Of a stretch of 21,240 nt of DNA, positions 1 through 9,400 are shown piece after piece. Numbering within the stretch: position 1 is the stretch's first letter; each line of letters starts with the position of its first letter. Source of the stretch: Dehalococcoidia bacterium (lineage in GTDB: Bacteria > Chloroflexota > Dehalococcoidia > UBA3495); NCBI GenBank assembly GCA_002730485.1, contig PCAH01000084.1, positions 1-21,240 on the forward strand, given 5' to 3'. A program made the translations under genes and the position numbers. The notes under the pieces are model-generated. The model searched no databases. It was not told the origin of the DNA and saw only the letters and a program-made list of their open reading frames with translations.

Positions 1-258
1 CTTGCCCGACTCCCTTTCGCGGGTGCTTCGGGTGTTGGTTGCCCGTGGCAGCATGGAGTATTCGGCGGTGACCCAGCCCCGGCCCTCGCCGCGCATGAAC
101 GCTGGCACGCGCTCCTCAAGGGAGGCGGCGCAGAGGACTTTGGTGGTGCCCATCTCGATCAGGGCCGAACCTTCGGCATATTTCTGGTAGCCGGGCGTGA
201 TGGTCACGGGACGAAGTTGGTCCCAGGCCCTTCCGTCAGGTCTGGAGTATTCAGTCAA
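1..258 (-). CDS. rph: RNase PH (N-terminal part, cut by left window edge)
   Basis: Ribonuclease PH is a phosphorolytic 3'-5' exoribonuclease that trims tRNA 3' ends and adds nucleotides to them, acting as a hexamer in the cytoplasm. The 86 visible residues carry the family N-terminus: [13 protein letters not shown], then the core beta strands with the '[21 protein letters not shown]' type motif, [26 protein letters not shown] and a start of the TR-x-RE segment. The start is taken as TTG at 258-256. An AAAAGGA-type ribosome site lies about 11 bases upstream, and no ATG fits before the conserved RPDGR. The gene follows comEC on the same strand after 122 bp, so it may be read from the com genes or from its own promoter. 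The last two thirds of the protein, including most of the phosphate-binding site, lie outside the window. Confidence 0.9.
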   Translation of the reverse strand, partial: MTEYSRPDGRAWDQLRPVTITPGYQKYAEGSALIEMGTTKVLCAASLEERVPAFMRGEGRGWVTAEYSMLPRATNTRSTRERESGK

Positions 259-380
259 TTGCTCGTTATTCCTTTTATCAGATCACAAGCCCAATCGAGC
301 TTGGTTCAGGCGTCAATTTAAAGTATACCTCAAGGTATTTGGAGAACGTCTTGAAGACCCCTTAACAATTGACTGGGGGC
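259..380. other. comEC-rph intergenic region with short palindromes
   Basis: This 122 bp gap between comEC and rph is AT-richer than the genes around it. It holds an inverted repeat ATACCT-CA-AGGTAT at 325-338 and a short palindrome GTCTTGAAGAC at 348-358. On the minus strand a TATACT box overlaps the first repeat (about 328-323), but no good -35 element lies 16-18 bases upstream. It may hold the rph promoter or a weak operator; neither palindrome has a T-tract, so I do not call a terminator. The biological meaning is uncertain. Confidence 0.25.
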
Positions 381-2822
381 CTATCTTTCAGTATTTACCC
401 ATAATTCCCGACCGTCTGTGACGAACTCCACATCCCCGTCCTGGTCCGTCCGGTAGAGGCGGTCAACCCCGGTCTGGCTGACAAGACGCCCAAGTACATC
501 CACGTTCGGGTGTCCAAAGGAGTTGCCTTCACCCACGGATATCAGCACCGCATCTGGGTCGACTGCTGCAAGGAAGTTTGCTGTGGAGGATGACTTGCTG
601 CCGTGGTGGGCCGCTTTCAGAACTGTGCTCTGTATCTCTGATGGCCCGGTTGAAAGATAAGATTCAGTCTCGGATTCGACGTCAGCCGTGAGCAGGAAGC
701 TGATTGAATCGTAGGCCAACCGCAGGACCACGGCATCGTTGTTTGCCGAGGAACCGCTGCCCACCCCAAGTCTTGGATTAAGTACCTCCGCCATGACCCC
801 AGAACCCAGGTCCAGCTGAAAGCCCTGTTGGAGCGAGATCACATCAGTGTTGTTCCTATCAATGGCCGCCTGCCATTGAGCGCGCATGGCAGCATCGGGA
901 TCGTCCTTCCCGACAAGTACTGCGCCCACTTGGTATTGGTCAAGCACATTTAGCAACCCGCGACTGTGGTCTGCGTCCAGGTGGGTCATCACCACCAGGT
1001 CTAGGCTGCGGTCTCCGTTGGGCAGAGTGGCGCTTAAGGCCTGTATGGCACCGTCTGGACTCGCGCCGGCATCCACCAGCATCTGGCGGCCATCTGGTGT
1101 CACGATCAACGCGCTGTCACCCTGGCCGACGTCGAAGAAATGGACATGCAAGTCTCCGTCACTGCTCGACCCAACCTGCCACCAGAGAACCACCGCTGCG
1201 GCGATCATCACCACAGCGCCGAGGCCAATCGGGATTGTCTTGGCCGGTTCAAAGGGGTGGCTTGCCATGGTCTTTGAACCACTCTTGATTGATGCCCAAA
1301 GGCGACCGATTCGGCCTGGTCTGAGGAAGAGCAGCAATACTCCTAAGCCTGCGTACCAGATTGCCACCAACCACATGCCAGCCCAGTCAGTCTCCAGTGT
1401 CCAGTCTGGCGACGCCTGCACAAGCTCAATCAGATAGGTGGTGGGTACCCAGACCATCCAGCCAAGGAATTGTCCGGCGACCGTGCTGACCAAGCCAACC
1501 ATTGCCGCAGCCAATGTCCCAGCCATGATGAATGGCATGGCTGGCAGGGCCAGAACCGTGACTACGATCCCCGAAAGGGCGACTTCCTTGAAGTTGAAAG
1601 CCAGCAAAGGCCAGGTGGCCAACATGGCTGACCTCGAGATGATCAACGCCACGAACGGCCAACGAAGCAGGTGGAACGCCCAAGCCTGCCACCAGGTTTG
1701 CTTGTCATTGATGCCTGGTGGAGACCACTGGGGCACAAATGGCTGAGTGAGAGCGATTCCGGCCACGGCCGCGAAGCTTAGTTGGAACGACACCCGCTGT
1801 ATGATCTCTGGTGAGACCACAGTCATCAAACCGGCGCTGAGCGCCAAGGCGGGGATGATGCTGCCGGGTCTGCCAATACCAACTGCCACCAGATAGACGC
1901 TGCCCATCACCGCCGCCCGCACCACCGATGGCGGCAGGCCCGATACCAATGCGTAGGCCCAGACCATGATCAACGGCACTGCCAGGAAATAAAACCCGCG
2001 TCGGCCAAACAACCAGGCAGAAGCGGCTAAGAACATGGCGACTAAGACGCCAACGTGCAGTCCAGAGATGGCCAGCAGATGGGAGGTTCCAGTGCTGCGG
2101 AAGTCATCCACCATCTCTGGTGGTAGGCCGCTGCGCAATCCCAGCAGCAATGCCTGGCCCAGCGCGGACTGGGGATATGGCAGCGCATCATTAATGCTTT
2201 CCGACAGGCGACCTCGCAGCGAATAAGGCCATTCCCTCCACCCAGCATCTTCTCCAATCACGGCGGCGGATTCGGTCAGCATGACCCCAGATATCCCCTG
2301 ACTGGCCAGATAGGCGGGATAATCAAACCCGCCGAAAGGTTCAGGCGCGCGCATAGGACCGGAGATTACCACCCGGTCACCGTAGTCGAAGTAGGGTGGA
2401 GACCGGCGGGTCACCAGGCCATCCGGCGGTTCGGCAAAGACCAGTACCCGATTGTCCAAGAGAATTTGACCCGACTCAAGTTGGGCAGAGGAGAGATCCA
2501 ATGAGAACTTGACGCGGGAGTCGGAGGTTTCAGGGTCGTTGCTGATTCGGCCTTCCAGTGTAACGGAAGCTCCGGACTGGCCGGTGAGCGATTCGGATGT
2601 CAGGGGTTGCAACTGGTCTGCATTTGAATCTGCGCGCCAGACACCCAGCAATAGGATGATGGCCAAGACGGTTGGAAACACCGGAAGTTGGCGCAATCGG
2701 AGAGCCAGTCCCAAAGATACGGAGCCGACCATGAGCAGCAGCAGCGGCAAAAGGGCCGTCTGTGTCTCCAGTCCGATGATGACGCCAACCAGCCACGCAG
2801 CGACTATGAAAGCCAGCTTCAT
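381..2822 (-). CDS. comEC: ComEC/Rec2 DNA-uptake channel protein
   Basis: ComEC forms the inner-membrane channel that passes single-stranded DNA into the cytoplasm during natural transformation. At 813 residues it has the full three-part layout. The N-terminal part (about 1-200) holds two hydrophobic helices and a DUF4131/OB-like domain. The Competence domain (about 220-500) has many membrane helices and the hallmark HLLAISGLHVGVL at 248-260. The C-terminal metallo-beta-lactamase-like domain (about 557-813) has FDVGQGDS at 563-570, the metal motif HLDADH at 614-619, AHHGS at 738-742 and a late His at 771. All the ligands expected of a nuclease-type MBL domain appear present, so the domain is probably active. 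The gene lies 49 bp after comEA on the same strand, which supports a late-competence operon. ATG start; upstream GGGGAAG is a distant ribosome site. Confidence 0.93.
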   Translation of the reverse strand: MKLAFIVAAWLVGVIIGLETQTALLPLLLLMVGSVSLGLALRLRQLPVFPTVLAIILLLGVWRADSNADQLQPLTSESLTGQSGASVTLEGRISNDPETSDSRVKFSLDLSSAQLESGQILLDNRVLVFAEPPDGLVTRRSPPYFDYGDRVVISGPMRAPEPFGGFDYPAYLASQGISGVMLTESAAVIGEDAGWREWPYSLRGRLSESINDALPYPQSALGQALLLGLRSGLPPEMVDDFRSTGTSHLLAISGLHVGVLVAMFLAASAWLFGRRGFYFLAVPLIMVWAYALVSGLPPSVVRAAVMGSVYLVAVGIGRPGSIIPALALSAGLMTVVSPEIIQRVSFQLSFAAVAGIALTQPFVPQWSPPGINDKQTWWQAWAFHLLRWPFVALIISRSAMLATWPLLAFNFKEVALSGIVVTVLALPAMPFIMAGTLAAAMVGLVSTVAGQFLGWMVWVPTTYLIELVQASPDWTLETDWAGMWLVAIWYAGLGVLLLFLRPGRIGRLWASIKSGSKTMASHPFEPAKTIPIGLGAVVMIAAAVVLWWQVGSSSDGDLHVHFFDVGQGDSALIVTPDGRQMLVDAGASPDGAIQALSATLPNGDRSLDLVVMTHLDADHSRGLLNVLDQYQVGAVLVGKDDPDAAMRAQWQAAIDRNNTDVISLQQGFQLDLGSGVMAEVLNPRLGVGSGSSANNDAVVLRLAYDSISFLLTADVESETESYLSTGPSEIQSTVLKAAHHGSKSSSTANFLAAVDPDAVLISVGEGNSFGHPNVDVLGRLVSQTGVDRLYRTDQDGDVEFVTDGRELWVNTER

Positions 2823-2871
2823 GAAACCCGGACTTCCCCAGAGTTTGATGCCTTACGGAAGATCACGGGTC

Positions 2872-3474
2872 TTACGGCACCATTATCAAGCCGCGAATTT
2901 CCTCAAAGGTACCAGGGCCGATCTTCGGCACTTCTTGAATCTCGGCAATGGTCCTGAATGGACGGACGTTCTCGCGGTAGTCGATGGTCGCCTGGGCCAA
3001 CACCGGCCCGATGCCAGGAAGGGTATCCAGAAGCTCTGCGGAAGCCAGGTTGATGTTGATGAGTCCTTCGGCGGACACCACATCTCCAGTGGTCGGTTGA
3101 GACCTTGCGGCTCCAATAGACGGAGACTCTCCTTGCTTCAGAACGCGGTACTCCGCCTCGTCAGTAACCCGGGCCGCCAGGTTCAACCCATCTGATGCCC
3201 CGTCTTCAGTAACGCCTCCTGCTGCGTCTACGGCGTCGGAGATGCGGCTTTCAGAGTCCAGAGTGTATACGCCTGGATTGGCAACGGCACCGCTGACGTA
3301 GACTCTCACTTCACTGGGAGCTTCCTCCTGATTGGGAATGGAACTGGGGGCGATTACCCTGATCGGTGCGTTGTTACCTTGATTGGCCAGCAAGGCCACC
3401 GCTGCCAACACCGCCGTTGCTGTTGCGACCATCAGCAATGTGAAGGCTATGTTCCTGGCCGTGAGCTCCGGCAT
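2872..3474 (-). CDS. comEA: ComEA-type competence DNA-binding protein
   Basis: ComEA is a membrane-anchored DNA receptor that binds incoming double-stranded DNA outside the cell and hands it to ComEC. The 200 residues read in order: one N-terminal membrane anchor (about 9-31); a Pro/Ser-rich linker; an SLBB domain (about 56-112, starting VRVYVSGAVANPGVY); a second linker; and a C-terminal double helix-hairpin-helix domain (about 138-200). The HhH hairpins are LPGIGPVLA at 152-160 and VPKIGPGTF at 182-190, in the usual ComEA form where INLASAELL precedes the first hairpin. The ATG start has a strong GGGGGA ribosome site about 6 bases upstream. It is the first gene of the comEA-comEC pair and is divergent from ilvE across 125 bp. 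Confidence 0.93.
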   Translation of the reverse strand: MPELTARNIAFTLLMVATATAVLAAVALLANQGNNAPIRVIAPSSIPNQEEAPSEVRVYVSGAVANPGVYTLDSESRISDAVDAAGGVTEDGASDGLNLAARVTDEAEYRVLKQGESPSIGAARSQPTTGDVVSAEGLININLASAELLDTLPGIGPVLAQATIDYRENVRPFRTIAEIQEVPKIGPGTFEEIRGLIMVP

Positions 3475-3536
3475 GCCATTCCCCCAGGTGTATAAGTCAG
3501 TATCGTTTGGTCAGTTGGTCTGCATGTGAGTATAGG

Positions 3537-3566
3537 TTGTACTAGCTGTGGCCGTCCGACTATAAT
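3537..3566 (+). promoter_or_regulatory. Predicted sigma70-type promoter of ilvE
   Basis: A consensus -10 box TATAAT lies at 3561-3566, with TTGTAC at 3537-3542 as a partial -35 match 18 bases upstream. Transcription would start near 3573 and leave a leader of about 27 bases before the GTG start of ilvE, with no room for a long attenuator or T-box. The perfect -10 and its position support it; the -35 is weak. Confidence 0.55.
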
Positions 3567-3599
3567 CTAGCGCAGATTCCAAATAATAGGAGCCAAACC

Positions 3600-4568
3600 G
3601 TGGGCACAAACAAAGCAACATCCGTCAATGGCAATCTGAAACCGCACGCCTTTTTCCAGGGCGCAGTGGTACCGATGGATGAGGCGAAGGTGAGTGTGAC
3701 GACTCACGCTCTGCACTACGGGACGGCCGTTTTCGAGGGTATCCGAGGCAACTGGAACGAAGAACAGGGCAAGATGTTCATCTTCCGCATGCGGGAGCAC
3801 TACGAACGCCTGATTCGCGGCTGCAAGATACTGCTGCTGGACATCCCCTACACCGCCGAACAACTCTGTGACATCACCGTCGACCTGGTGACCCGGAACG
3901 GCCACCAGTCTGACATCTACATCCGACCCTTGGCCTATAAGAGTGCTGAGGTCGTGGCGAACCTGAAGCTTCAGGAACTGGCCAGCGACTTCACCCTGGT
4001 CACAGTTCCCTTTGGAAACTACCTGGGGACGGACATCCTCCGCTGCTGTACTTCATCGTGGCGTCGGGTGGATGACAACATGATCCCAACCCAGATCAAG
4101 AGCGCCGGTATCTACGTGAATAGCATGCTGGCCAAGACCGAAGCCACCCTGGCCGGTTTTGACGAGGCAATCATCCTGAACCAGGACGGCCACGTCTCTG
4201 AGGGTTCCGGAGAGAACGTGTTCATGGTCGCAGGTGGAAAGCTCCACACCCCCAGTTTGGAGGACAACGCCCTGCCTGGCATCACCAGGGACACCATCAT
4301 CCAGCTGGCTCAGGACGAATTGGGTCTTGAGGTCGTGGAGCGGAGCATCGACCGCAGCGAGCTTTATCTCTGTGATGAGATATTCCTCAGCGGGACCGCC
4401 GCCCACCTGACACCGGTCGTGGAGCTGGACTGCCGGAAAATCGGCGACGGAGAACCGGGCTCGGTCTCCACTTCCCTGCAGAAGATGTACTTTGATATCG
4501 TCGCCGGCAGGAACCCCAAGTACCTCCACTGGTGCACCGAAGTGACTCCCCAAACCGTACCGGCCTAG
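3600..4568 (+). CDS. ilvE: Branched-chain amino acid aminotransferase
   Basis: This PLP fold-type IV transaminase catalyses the last step of Leu, Ile and Val synthesis (2-oxo acid plus glutamate) in the cytoplasm. At 322 residues it is near the usual length for IlvE. Visible family signatures are SVTTHALHYGTAVFEGIRG (about 32-50), RMREHYERL (64-72), the PLP lysine K167 in IPTQIKSAGIYVNS, the E201 region HVSEGSGENVF, LPGITRD, and FLSGTAAHLTPV near the end. These match IlvE rather than D-amino acid transaminase or aminodeoxychorismate lyase. Translation starts at GTG (3600) with AGGAG at 3588-3592, 7 bases upstream. The gene has its own promoter and a terminator directly after it, so it looks like a single-gene unit. 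No regulatory leader is visible. Confidence 0.95.
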   Translation: MGTNKATSVNGNLKPHAFFQGAVVPMDEAKVSVTTHALHYGTAVFEGIRGNWNEEQGKMFIFRMREHYERLIRGCKILLLDIPYTAEQLCDITVDLVTRNGHQSDIYIRPLAYKSAEVVANLKLQELASDFTLVTVPFGNYLGTDILRCCTSSWRRVDDNMIPTQIKSAGIYVNSMLAKTEATLAGFDEAIILNQDGHVSEGSGENVFMVAGGKLHTPSLEDNALPGITRDTIIQLAQDELGLEVVERSIDRSELYLCDEIFLSGTAAHLTPVVELDCRKIGDGEPGSVSTSLQKMYFDIVAGRNPKYLHWCTEVTPQTVPA

Positions 4569-4602
4569 ATAATGCCTCTGGTGCAACCGAATAGCTGATT
4601 TA

Positions 4603-4639
4603 ACGGGCGTCTGGTTTATCCGACGCCCGTGCTGTTTTT
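4603..4639 (+). terminator. Intrinsic terminator of ilvE
   Basis: A perfect 9 bp inverted repeat, ACGGGCGTC at 4603-4611 and GACGCCCGT at 4622-4630, encloses a 10-base loop and is followed by GCTGTTTTT to 4639. It begins 34 bases after the ilvE stop. The GC-rich stem and T-run fit a Rho-independent terminator separating ilvE from plsY. Confidence 0.85.
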
Positions 4640-4676
4640 GAAAGCCAATGGCTAACTTAAACGGGAGTTCTGTGAT

Positions 4677-5252
4677 TTGACCTGGGTTTGGCTTGGCTTA
4701 CTCTGCTACACCATAGGGAGTCTACCGACTGCCTATCTATTCACCCGCTATATCCTTGGCCAGGACATCAGGGACCTTGGCGACAACAACAGCGGCGCGG
4801 CCAACGTGTTCCGCAACGTTGGAGCCAAGGCGGGCGTGGCGGTGGGGGCCGTCGACATCATCAAGGGTGCCTTGGTTATCGTGCTGGCCAAGCTCTTGGT
4901 GGATGACACCGGCATGGAGATGATGGCCGGTGGCGCGGCCCTGGCCGGGCATAACTTCCCAATTCATTTGAAGTTCAGAGGCGGCCGCGGCGCGGCCACT
5001 GCTATCGGTGTTCTAATAACCGCGGTCCCGTTGGTCGGAGTACCTGCGGGAATCATAGGGTTACTGCTTCTGATGATCACACACAAGGCAATCTTCCCGC
5101 TGGCGGTGTTCTTGTCCGCCGTACCTATTCTGACCTGGCCAGTGTATTCCTGGGAGCTTGGGATCTACGCTGTGGCTATTCCTCTTGCCGTCGGGTTGAG
5201 CCATTTCTTCACCACAAGAATCCTGAACCCAGGGGCAGGCTCCAGGTCCTGA
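4677..5252 (+). CDS. plsY: Glycerol-3-phosphate acyltransferase PlsY
   Basis: PlsY is an integral membrane enzyme that moves the acyl group from acyl-phosphate to sn-glycerol-3-phosphate, the first step of phospholipid synthesis. The 191 residues match the family length, with about five hydrophobic helices. Conserved segments are visible: GSLPTAYL near 14-21; the glycine-rich loop at about 35-49 (GDNNSGAANVFRNVG, a variant of the common GSGNxGATN); and GHNFPIHLKFRGGRGAAT at 91-108, where the usual GGKG lysine is arginine. The start is TTG at 4677 with GGGAG at 4663-4667, 9 bases upstream; no in-frame ATG lies before the first conserved helix. It sits 37 bases after the ilvE terminator, so its promoter must be very close or it relies on read-through. 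Confidence 0.93.
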   Translation: MTWVWLGLLCYTIGSLPTAYLFTRYILGQDIRDLGDNNSGAANVFRNVGAKAGVAVGAVDIIKGALVIVLAKLLVDDTGMEMMAGGAALAGHNFPIHLKFRGGRGAATAIGVLITAVPLVGVPAGIIGLLLLMITHKAIFPLAVFLSAVPILTWPVYSWELGIYAVAIPLAVGLSHFFTTRILNPGAGSRS

Positions 5253-5280
5253 TACCCCATGAATCTGCGCCCTCCTTCGC

Positions 5281-5309
5281 TTGCACCGCCAGTCCTGCCG
5301 TCCAATAAT
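5281..5309 (+). promoter_or_regulatory. Possible promoter of the arylsulfotransferase-like gene
   Basis: TTGCAC at 5281-5286 and AATAAT at 5304-5309 are separated by exactly 17 bases, in the 96 bp gap after plsY and 39 bases before the next ATG. The -10 is a 5/6 match and the -35 is only a half match, so this is a suggestion rather than a firm call. Confidence 0.35.
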
Positions 5310-5348
5310 TAGTCGGCAGAACACACTTGGGCATGAATCGGAGGAACA

Positions 5349-6488
5349 ATGGGCTGGTCGCTCCATCACCCCCACGGCCTTATCTATCAAGCGCCCCAGT
5401 ATTGCTATCGGGGTTACACCCTCTTCTCCAATCTGCGCGGACACGACGCCAACCTGATTGACCTAGACGGCCGTATCTGCCACCGCTGGCATTGGCCTGG
5501 CGGGATCAACTACGCCAACCTGCTTCCCAACGGTAACCCCCTGTTCTACACCCATCCTCCGGAAGAGGCCGGTCCAATGTCCGGCATCGGAGGCCACGCC
5601 GGCGGTCTGGTGGAGTTGGACTGGGACGGCAACCTGGTTTGGCAACTGGAAAACCCCTGGATGCACCACGATTTCCAGAGGCTGGAGAACGGCAACACGG
5701 TCGCAATGATGTGGGAGGAGTTGTCTTCGGACACAACCTTCCGAGTGAAGGGTGGCTTCTCGACTGCCGAGGACCCCGGCAAGATGCTGGGAGACGTGGT
5801 GCGTGAATTCACACCGTCAGGTCAGGTTGTCCACGAGTGGAAGTCCTGGGAGCACCTGGATGTTCAGGAAGGCGTGATCTGTCCGTTGGAGGGCCGTCGC
5901 GAGTGGACCTATGGCAACTGCATCAATGTGACTTCAGACGGCAGCACTCTGGTCAGCTTCCGGCAGACCAGCACCGTTGGCATCGTGGACCGGGACAGCG
6001 GCAAGTTCACCTGGAAATGGGGGCCTGGGGACCTATCCCACCAGCATAACCCCAGCTTCCTGAGTAACGGCCACGTGCTGCTGTTCGACAACGGCTCCCA
6101 TCGCCGTGCGCCCAACACCAACTACTCCAAGATCGTGGAAGTCGACCCGTCCAACAACGAGGTTGTCTGGGACTACCGGGGAGAACCAGCCATCTCCTTC
6201 TACAGCTATCAGATCAGCGGGGCGGAAAGGCAGCCCAACGGGAATACCCTCATCTGCGAAGGGGCCACCGGGCGGTTCATTGAGGTAACCATGGGAAACC
6301 AGATCGTCTGGGAGTTCATCAATCCGTTGTTCGCCGACAGCGGCCGCTTGGTTGGGGGAAGCGCAGATGGCCGGGCCAATTCGGTCTTTCGCGCTCACCG
6401 GTTCGCCCCGGACTCGCCAGCCTTGCGAGGCCGAGATCTAGACCTAGACCGCTACGGCAACCTGAACCGGATATTGGGAACGGCGTAA
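5349..6488 (+). CDS. Arylsulfotransferase-family (ASST-like) beta-propeller protein
   Basis: The 379 residues show the repeated blade pattern of the arylsulfotransferase (ASST) family: 'LIDLDGRICHRWHWPGG', HHDFQRLENGNTVAMMW (106-122), the VSFRQTSTVGIVDR blade (202-215), HQHNPSFLSNGHVLLFDNG (231-249) and a later QPNGNTLICEG blade (295-305). Known ASSTs move sulfate from an aryl sulfate to an acceptor phenol through a sulfo-histidine, usually in the periplasm. Here I see no signal peptide: the N-terminus is polar and starts straight into the first blade, so the protein is probably cytoplasmic. At residue 188 the motif reads WTYGN where relatives I recall have WTHGN, so a conserved His may be lost. 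Start ATG has GGAGGA at 5340-5345, unusually close (3 bases). Substrate unknown; the family call is firm, the activity is not. Confidence 0.8.
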   Translation: MGWSLHHPHGLIYQAPQYCYRGYTLFSNLRGHDANLIDLDGRICHRWHWPGGINYANLLPNGNPLFYTHPPEEAGPMSGIGGHAGGLVELDWDGNLVWQLENPWMHHDFQRLENGNTVAMMWEELSSDTTFRVKGGFSTAEDPGKMLGDVVREFTPSGQVVHEWKSWEHLDVQEGVICPLEGRREWTYGNCINVTSDGSTLVSFRQTSTVGIVDRDSGKFTWKWGPGDLSHQHNPSFLSNGHVLLFDNGSHRRAPNTNYSKIVEVDPSNNEVVWDYRGEPAISFYSYQISGAERQPNGNTLICEGATGRFIEVTMGNQIVWEFINPLFADSGRLVGGSADGRANSVFRAHRFAPDSPALRGRDLDLDRYGNLNRILGTA

Positions 6489-6497
6489 GTTGGTTGG

Positions 6498-9400
6498 CTA
6501 GTTATTAGAAGGGACAGCCAACACCAGATGTTCGCCGTCGTCTCCGAGGCGGCCATCCGACAAGAGGTTGTTCACCAGGTCGTTGAACCGGTCTTTCATG
6601 GCCTGGTTGGTGCGGCCATAGCCAAGCAGTTTGAACACCAACGTGGGCGCTTGCCCCTTAGCGATGCCGTAAGACTGCTCCACCACGAAGCAGATTGCTT
6701 CTTCCAGTTCTTCGTCGCAGACCATGTCCAATTTCCTGGTGGCGGCGGTGAGACCCGCCCTGTTCCGAACCGGCGGCTGGGTCATGTCGTTGCTCCAGAA
6801 GAAATCGCCCCGACGCGAGACCCTTCCGGTCTCGACCAGACGCTCGATCGCCTCATCCATGGTCGCCTGCAGATTCTTGCCAGGCCTGGTGACCCCCGCT
6901 GCCGCATAGATCCGGCGTGTGATCTCGGAGACATGCACTGGGCTCTCCGCGTCTACGACCCTGGCGGCCCAGAGCAGCAGAGATACGGAAGTGGCTGCGG
7001 TCAGGTCTTTGTCTGACGCCCTTAGCCTTAGCTTGGCAACCTGATATTTGGCCACCTGGATGGTTGGTTCAGGATCGGGGACATCATCCCTGATGATCGG
7101 TGGCAGCGGTTCAGGAGTCTCTGGTTGCTCTGGCTCCGGTATCACCGTTGGCGCGGGTGGTTCATAGGAATCAATGGCAGTCATCACCCGTTCCAGTTCC
7201 CGCTGGGGATTGCTAGCCCACTCCGGGCTCCAGGCACGATGCAACCGCCATCCCAAGCCTTCCAGTACTTGCGGCCGTAGGCGGTCACGATCACGGGCCG
7301 ACCGGGCGCTGTCGTAGGTTGGGCCGTCGCATTCTATTCCCAATATGTAACGCCCGGGGTGCTCAGGGTCTGAGACCGCCAAATCGACGGTGCCGGTTCC
7401 CCAACCCGGGGATTCTGCGACCATGTATCCCTTATTGGAAATGGTCTCGGCCATGGATTTCTGGAACCGGTTTGTGGTGCCGGTCTCATCTTCTGATTCG
7501 GACTCCTCCGTGACTGCGTCCAGCACGCCACGGTTGGCGAAAGCCAAGAACGTCCTGAGGGCACGGACACCGTGCGAACTGGTGCGGTTTAGGTCGATGT
7601 CGTCCTCCGTCATGTTGGTGAACACTTCGCATCGTCGACGGGCCCTGGTGATCAAGACGTTGAGTCTGCGTTCACCGCCCTCTCGGTTCAGAGGGCCAAA
7701 GTTCAGATCGACCCGACCGTCTGCGGCACGGCCGTAGCCAATGCTGACCAGGATCACGTCGCGTTCGTCACCTTGCACCGTTTCCAGGTTCTTCACAAAG
7801 AACGGCTCATCCGGATGGGAGGCAAAGAACGTCTCCTTGGACGGATCAGCCTCCCTAAATGCATCCAGTTGGTCGAGAATCTCCCTGGTCTGGGCCATGC
7901 TGAAGGCTGCCACACCTAGAGACTGGTCAGGCCTGGTTCTGGCGTGCTCCATCACCGCTCGGGCAACGGCCTGTGCCTCTAGAGGGTTGGAGCCGGTGGT
8001 GCCGCGCCCGTAAACGGTCTCCGGTAGATGATGGTAGAACAGGCCGGTGTCCTGCCTGCTGGCATCTGGGCTGGGGAACAATACCAGGCTTCCACCGTAG
8101 AACTCCTGGTTTGAGACGGCGATCAGCGAATCGTGCCTGCTCCGGTAGTGCCAACGGAGCATCCTGGTTGGAGCGTTTTGAGCGGCAAATAATCCCAAAA
8201 TGCTCTCAATGTCGCTGGTCAGTTCTTCTTCCGTGTTCTCTTCCACCGCACCGGCGGTCTCGAAGAAGGGGGTTGGCGGCAGCTGTTGGCTGTCTCCCAC
8301 CACCACCACCTGGCCGCTACGCATCACCGCGCCCAGGGCGTCCACCGGCTTAACCTGACTGGCCTCGTCGAACACCACCAGGTCGAATTTGATGCTACCG
8401 GGACTGAGGTAGGCCGCGATGGACAACGGACTCATCATGAACGCGGGCTTTATGGCTTGGACTGGATTGCCGGCCCGTTCTAGTAACTGGCGGATGGGCA
8501 GATGGCGGCGGCGCATCTCAAACTGACGCCGGAGGACAGCCAGTTGGCCTCCTCCTTGGTTTCTGGGCATGCGCTCCCAGTGGGCCTGGGCAAGTCGGGC
8601 ACGGTTATGTTCCAGTACCCGGCTGTCCAGTTCCTGGAAACTATCTCTGATCTGCTCATGGGCAGCACCGTCAAAGGAGCGGAGTTCAGTCCGTTCCCTG
8701 AGCGCGCGGTCCCATAGACCCTCGAACCAGGCATGGTCGTAGGCGTCCCGTAAGGCGGTTTCGCCGGTGGTCCACTCATAAGCGGCCTCGAGTATCCCTT
8801 GGAGGCCTTCACCCAGGCAATCGGCTCCCTGGACGTTGAGACGGACCATGTCATGGACGGTCTCCATCCTGGGCAGGCAGTTCAAAGGCAGTAGGAGTTG
8901 CTGTTCGAACGCCTGTTCGGCCAAGTCTCCAGGCATTTGGAATCGCCGCATCACATCCAGATTCAGCGCCGATGCCACATCTGACGCTGTTCTGCGGAGG
9001 TTGTTGGCCGCGGTCTCCACGTTGGTCGCTATTTCCGTGAGTTGACTTGAAACAGGCCCCCAGGAGAGGTAATTCAGGAGACCAGAGGGCATCTTTTCGC
9101 GGGAAACATCTCCATGGAGTTGCAGCAGCCATTCAGTGGCTTCTGCAAGCTGCGGCCAGTCAGAGTCGACGCCCTTCCACCTGGATCCGAATAATTCAGT
9201 TCCCAGGGAACCGTGACCGTCGAAGATAGACTCGTTGTACTGATGCGACTGTACCGCTGTGACCATTGCCAACAGGTCGCTTACGCCGCTCTTTCCGCCT
9301 GGAAGTTGAAGTCCAGAGAGCCGTTCTTTGGTGCGTCGGAAATCTGAACTCAGGAAGCGCCGCAGCTTGGATCCCTGGTTTTCCAGAACCATTTTGTCGG

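Noticed and set aside
886..3195. Long plus-strand open frames (for example 886-1437 and 2509-3195) opposite comEC and comEA
   Set aside because: They are antisense to two clearly conserved genes, have Ser/Arg/Pro-rich composition without domains, and lack ribosome sites. They are by-products of the GC-rich code.
4053..4586. Minus-strand open frame of 177 codons opposite ilvE
   Set aside because: It is antisense to a well-conserved gene and extends past its end into the gap before the ilvE terminator without any protein-family pattern.
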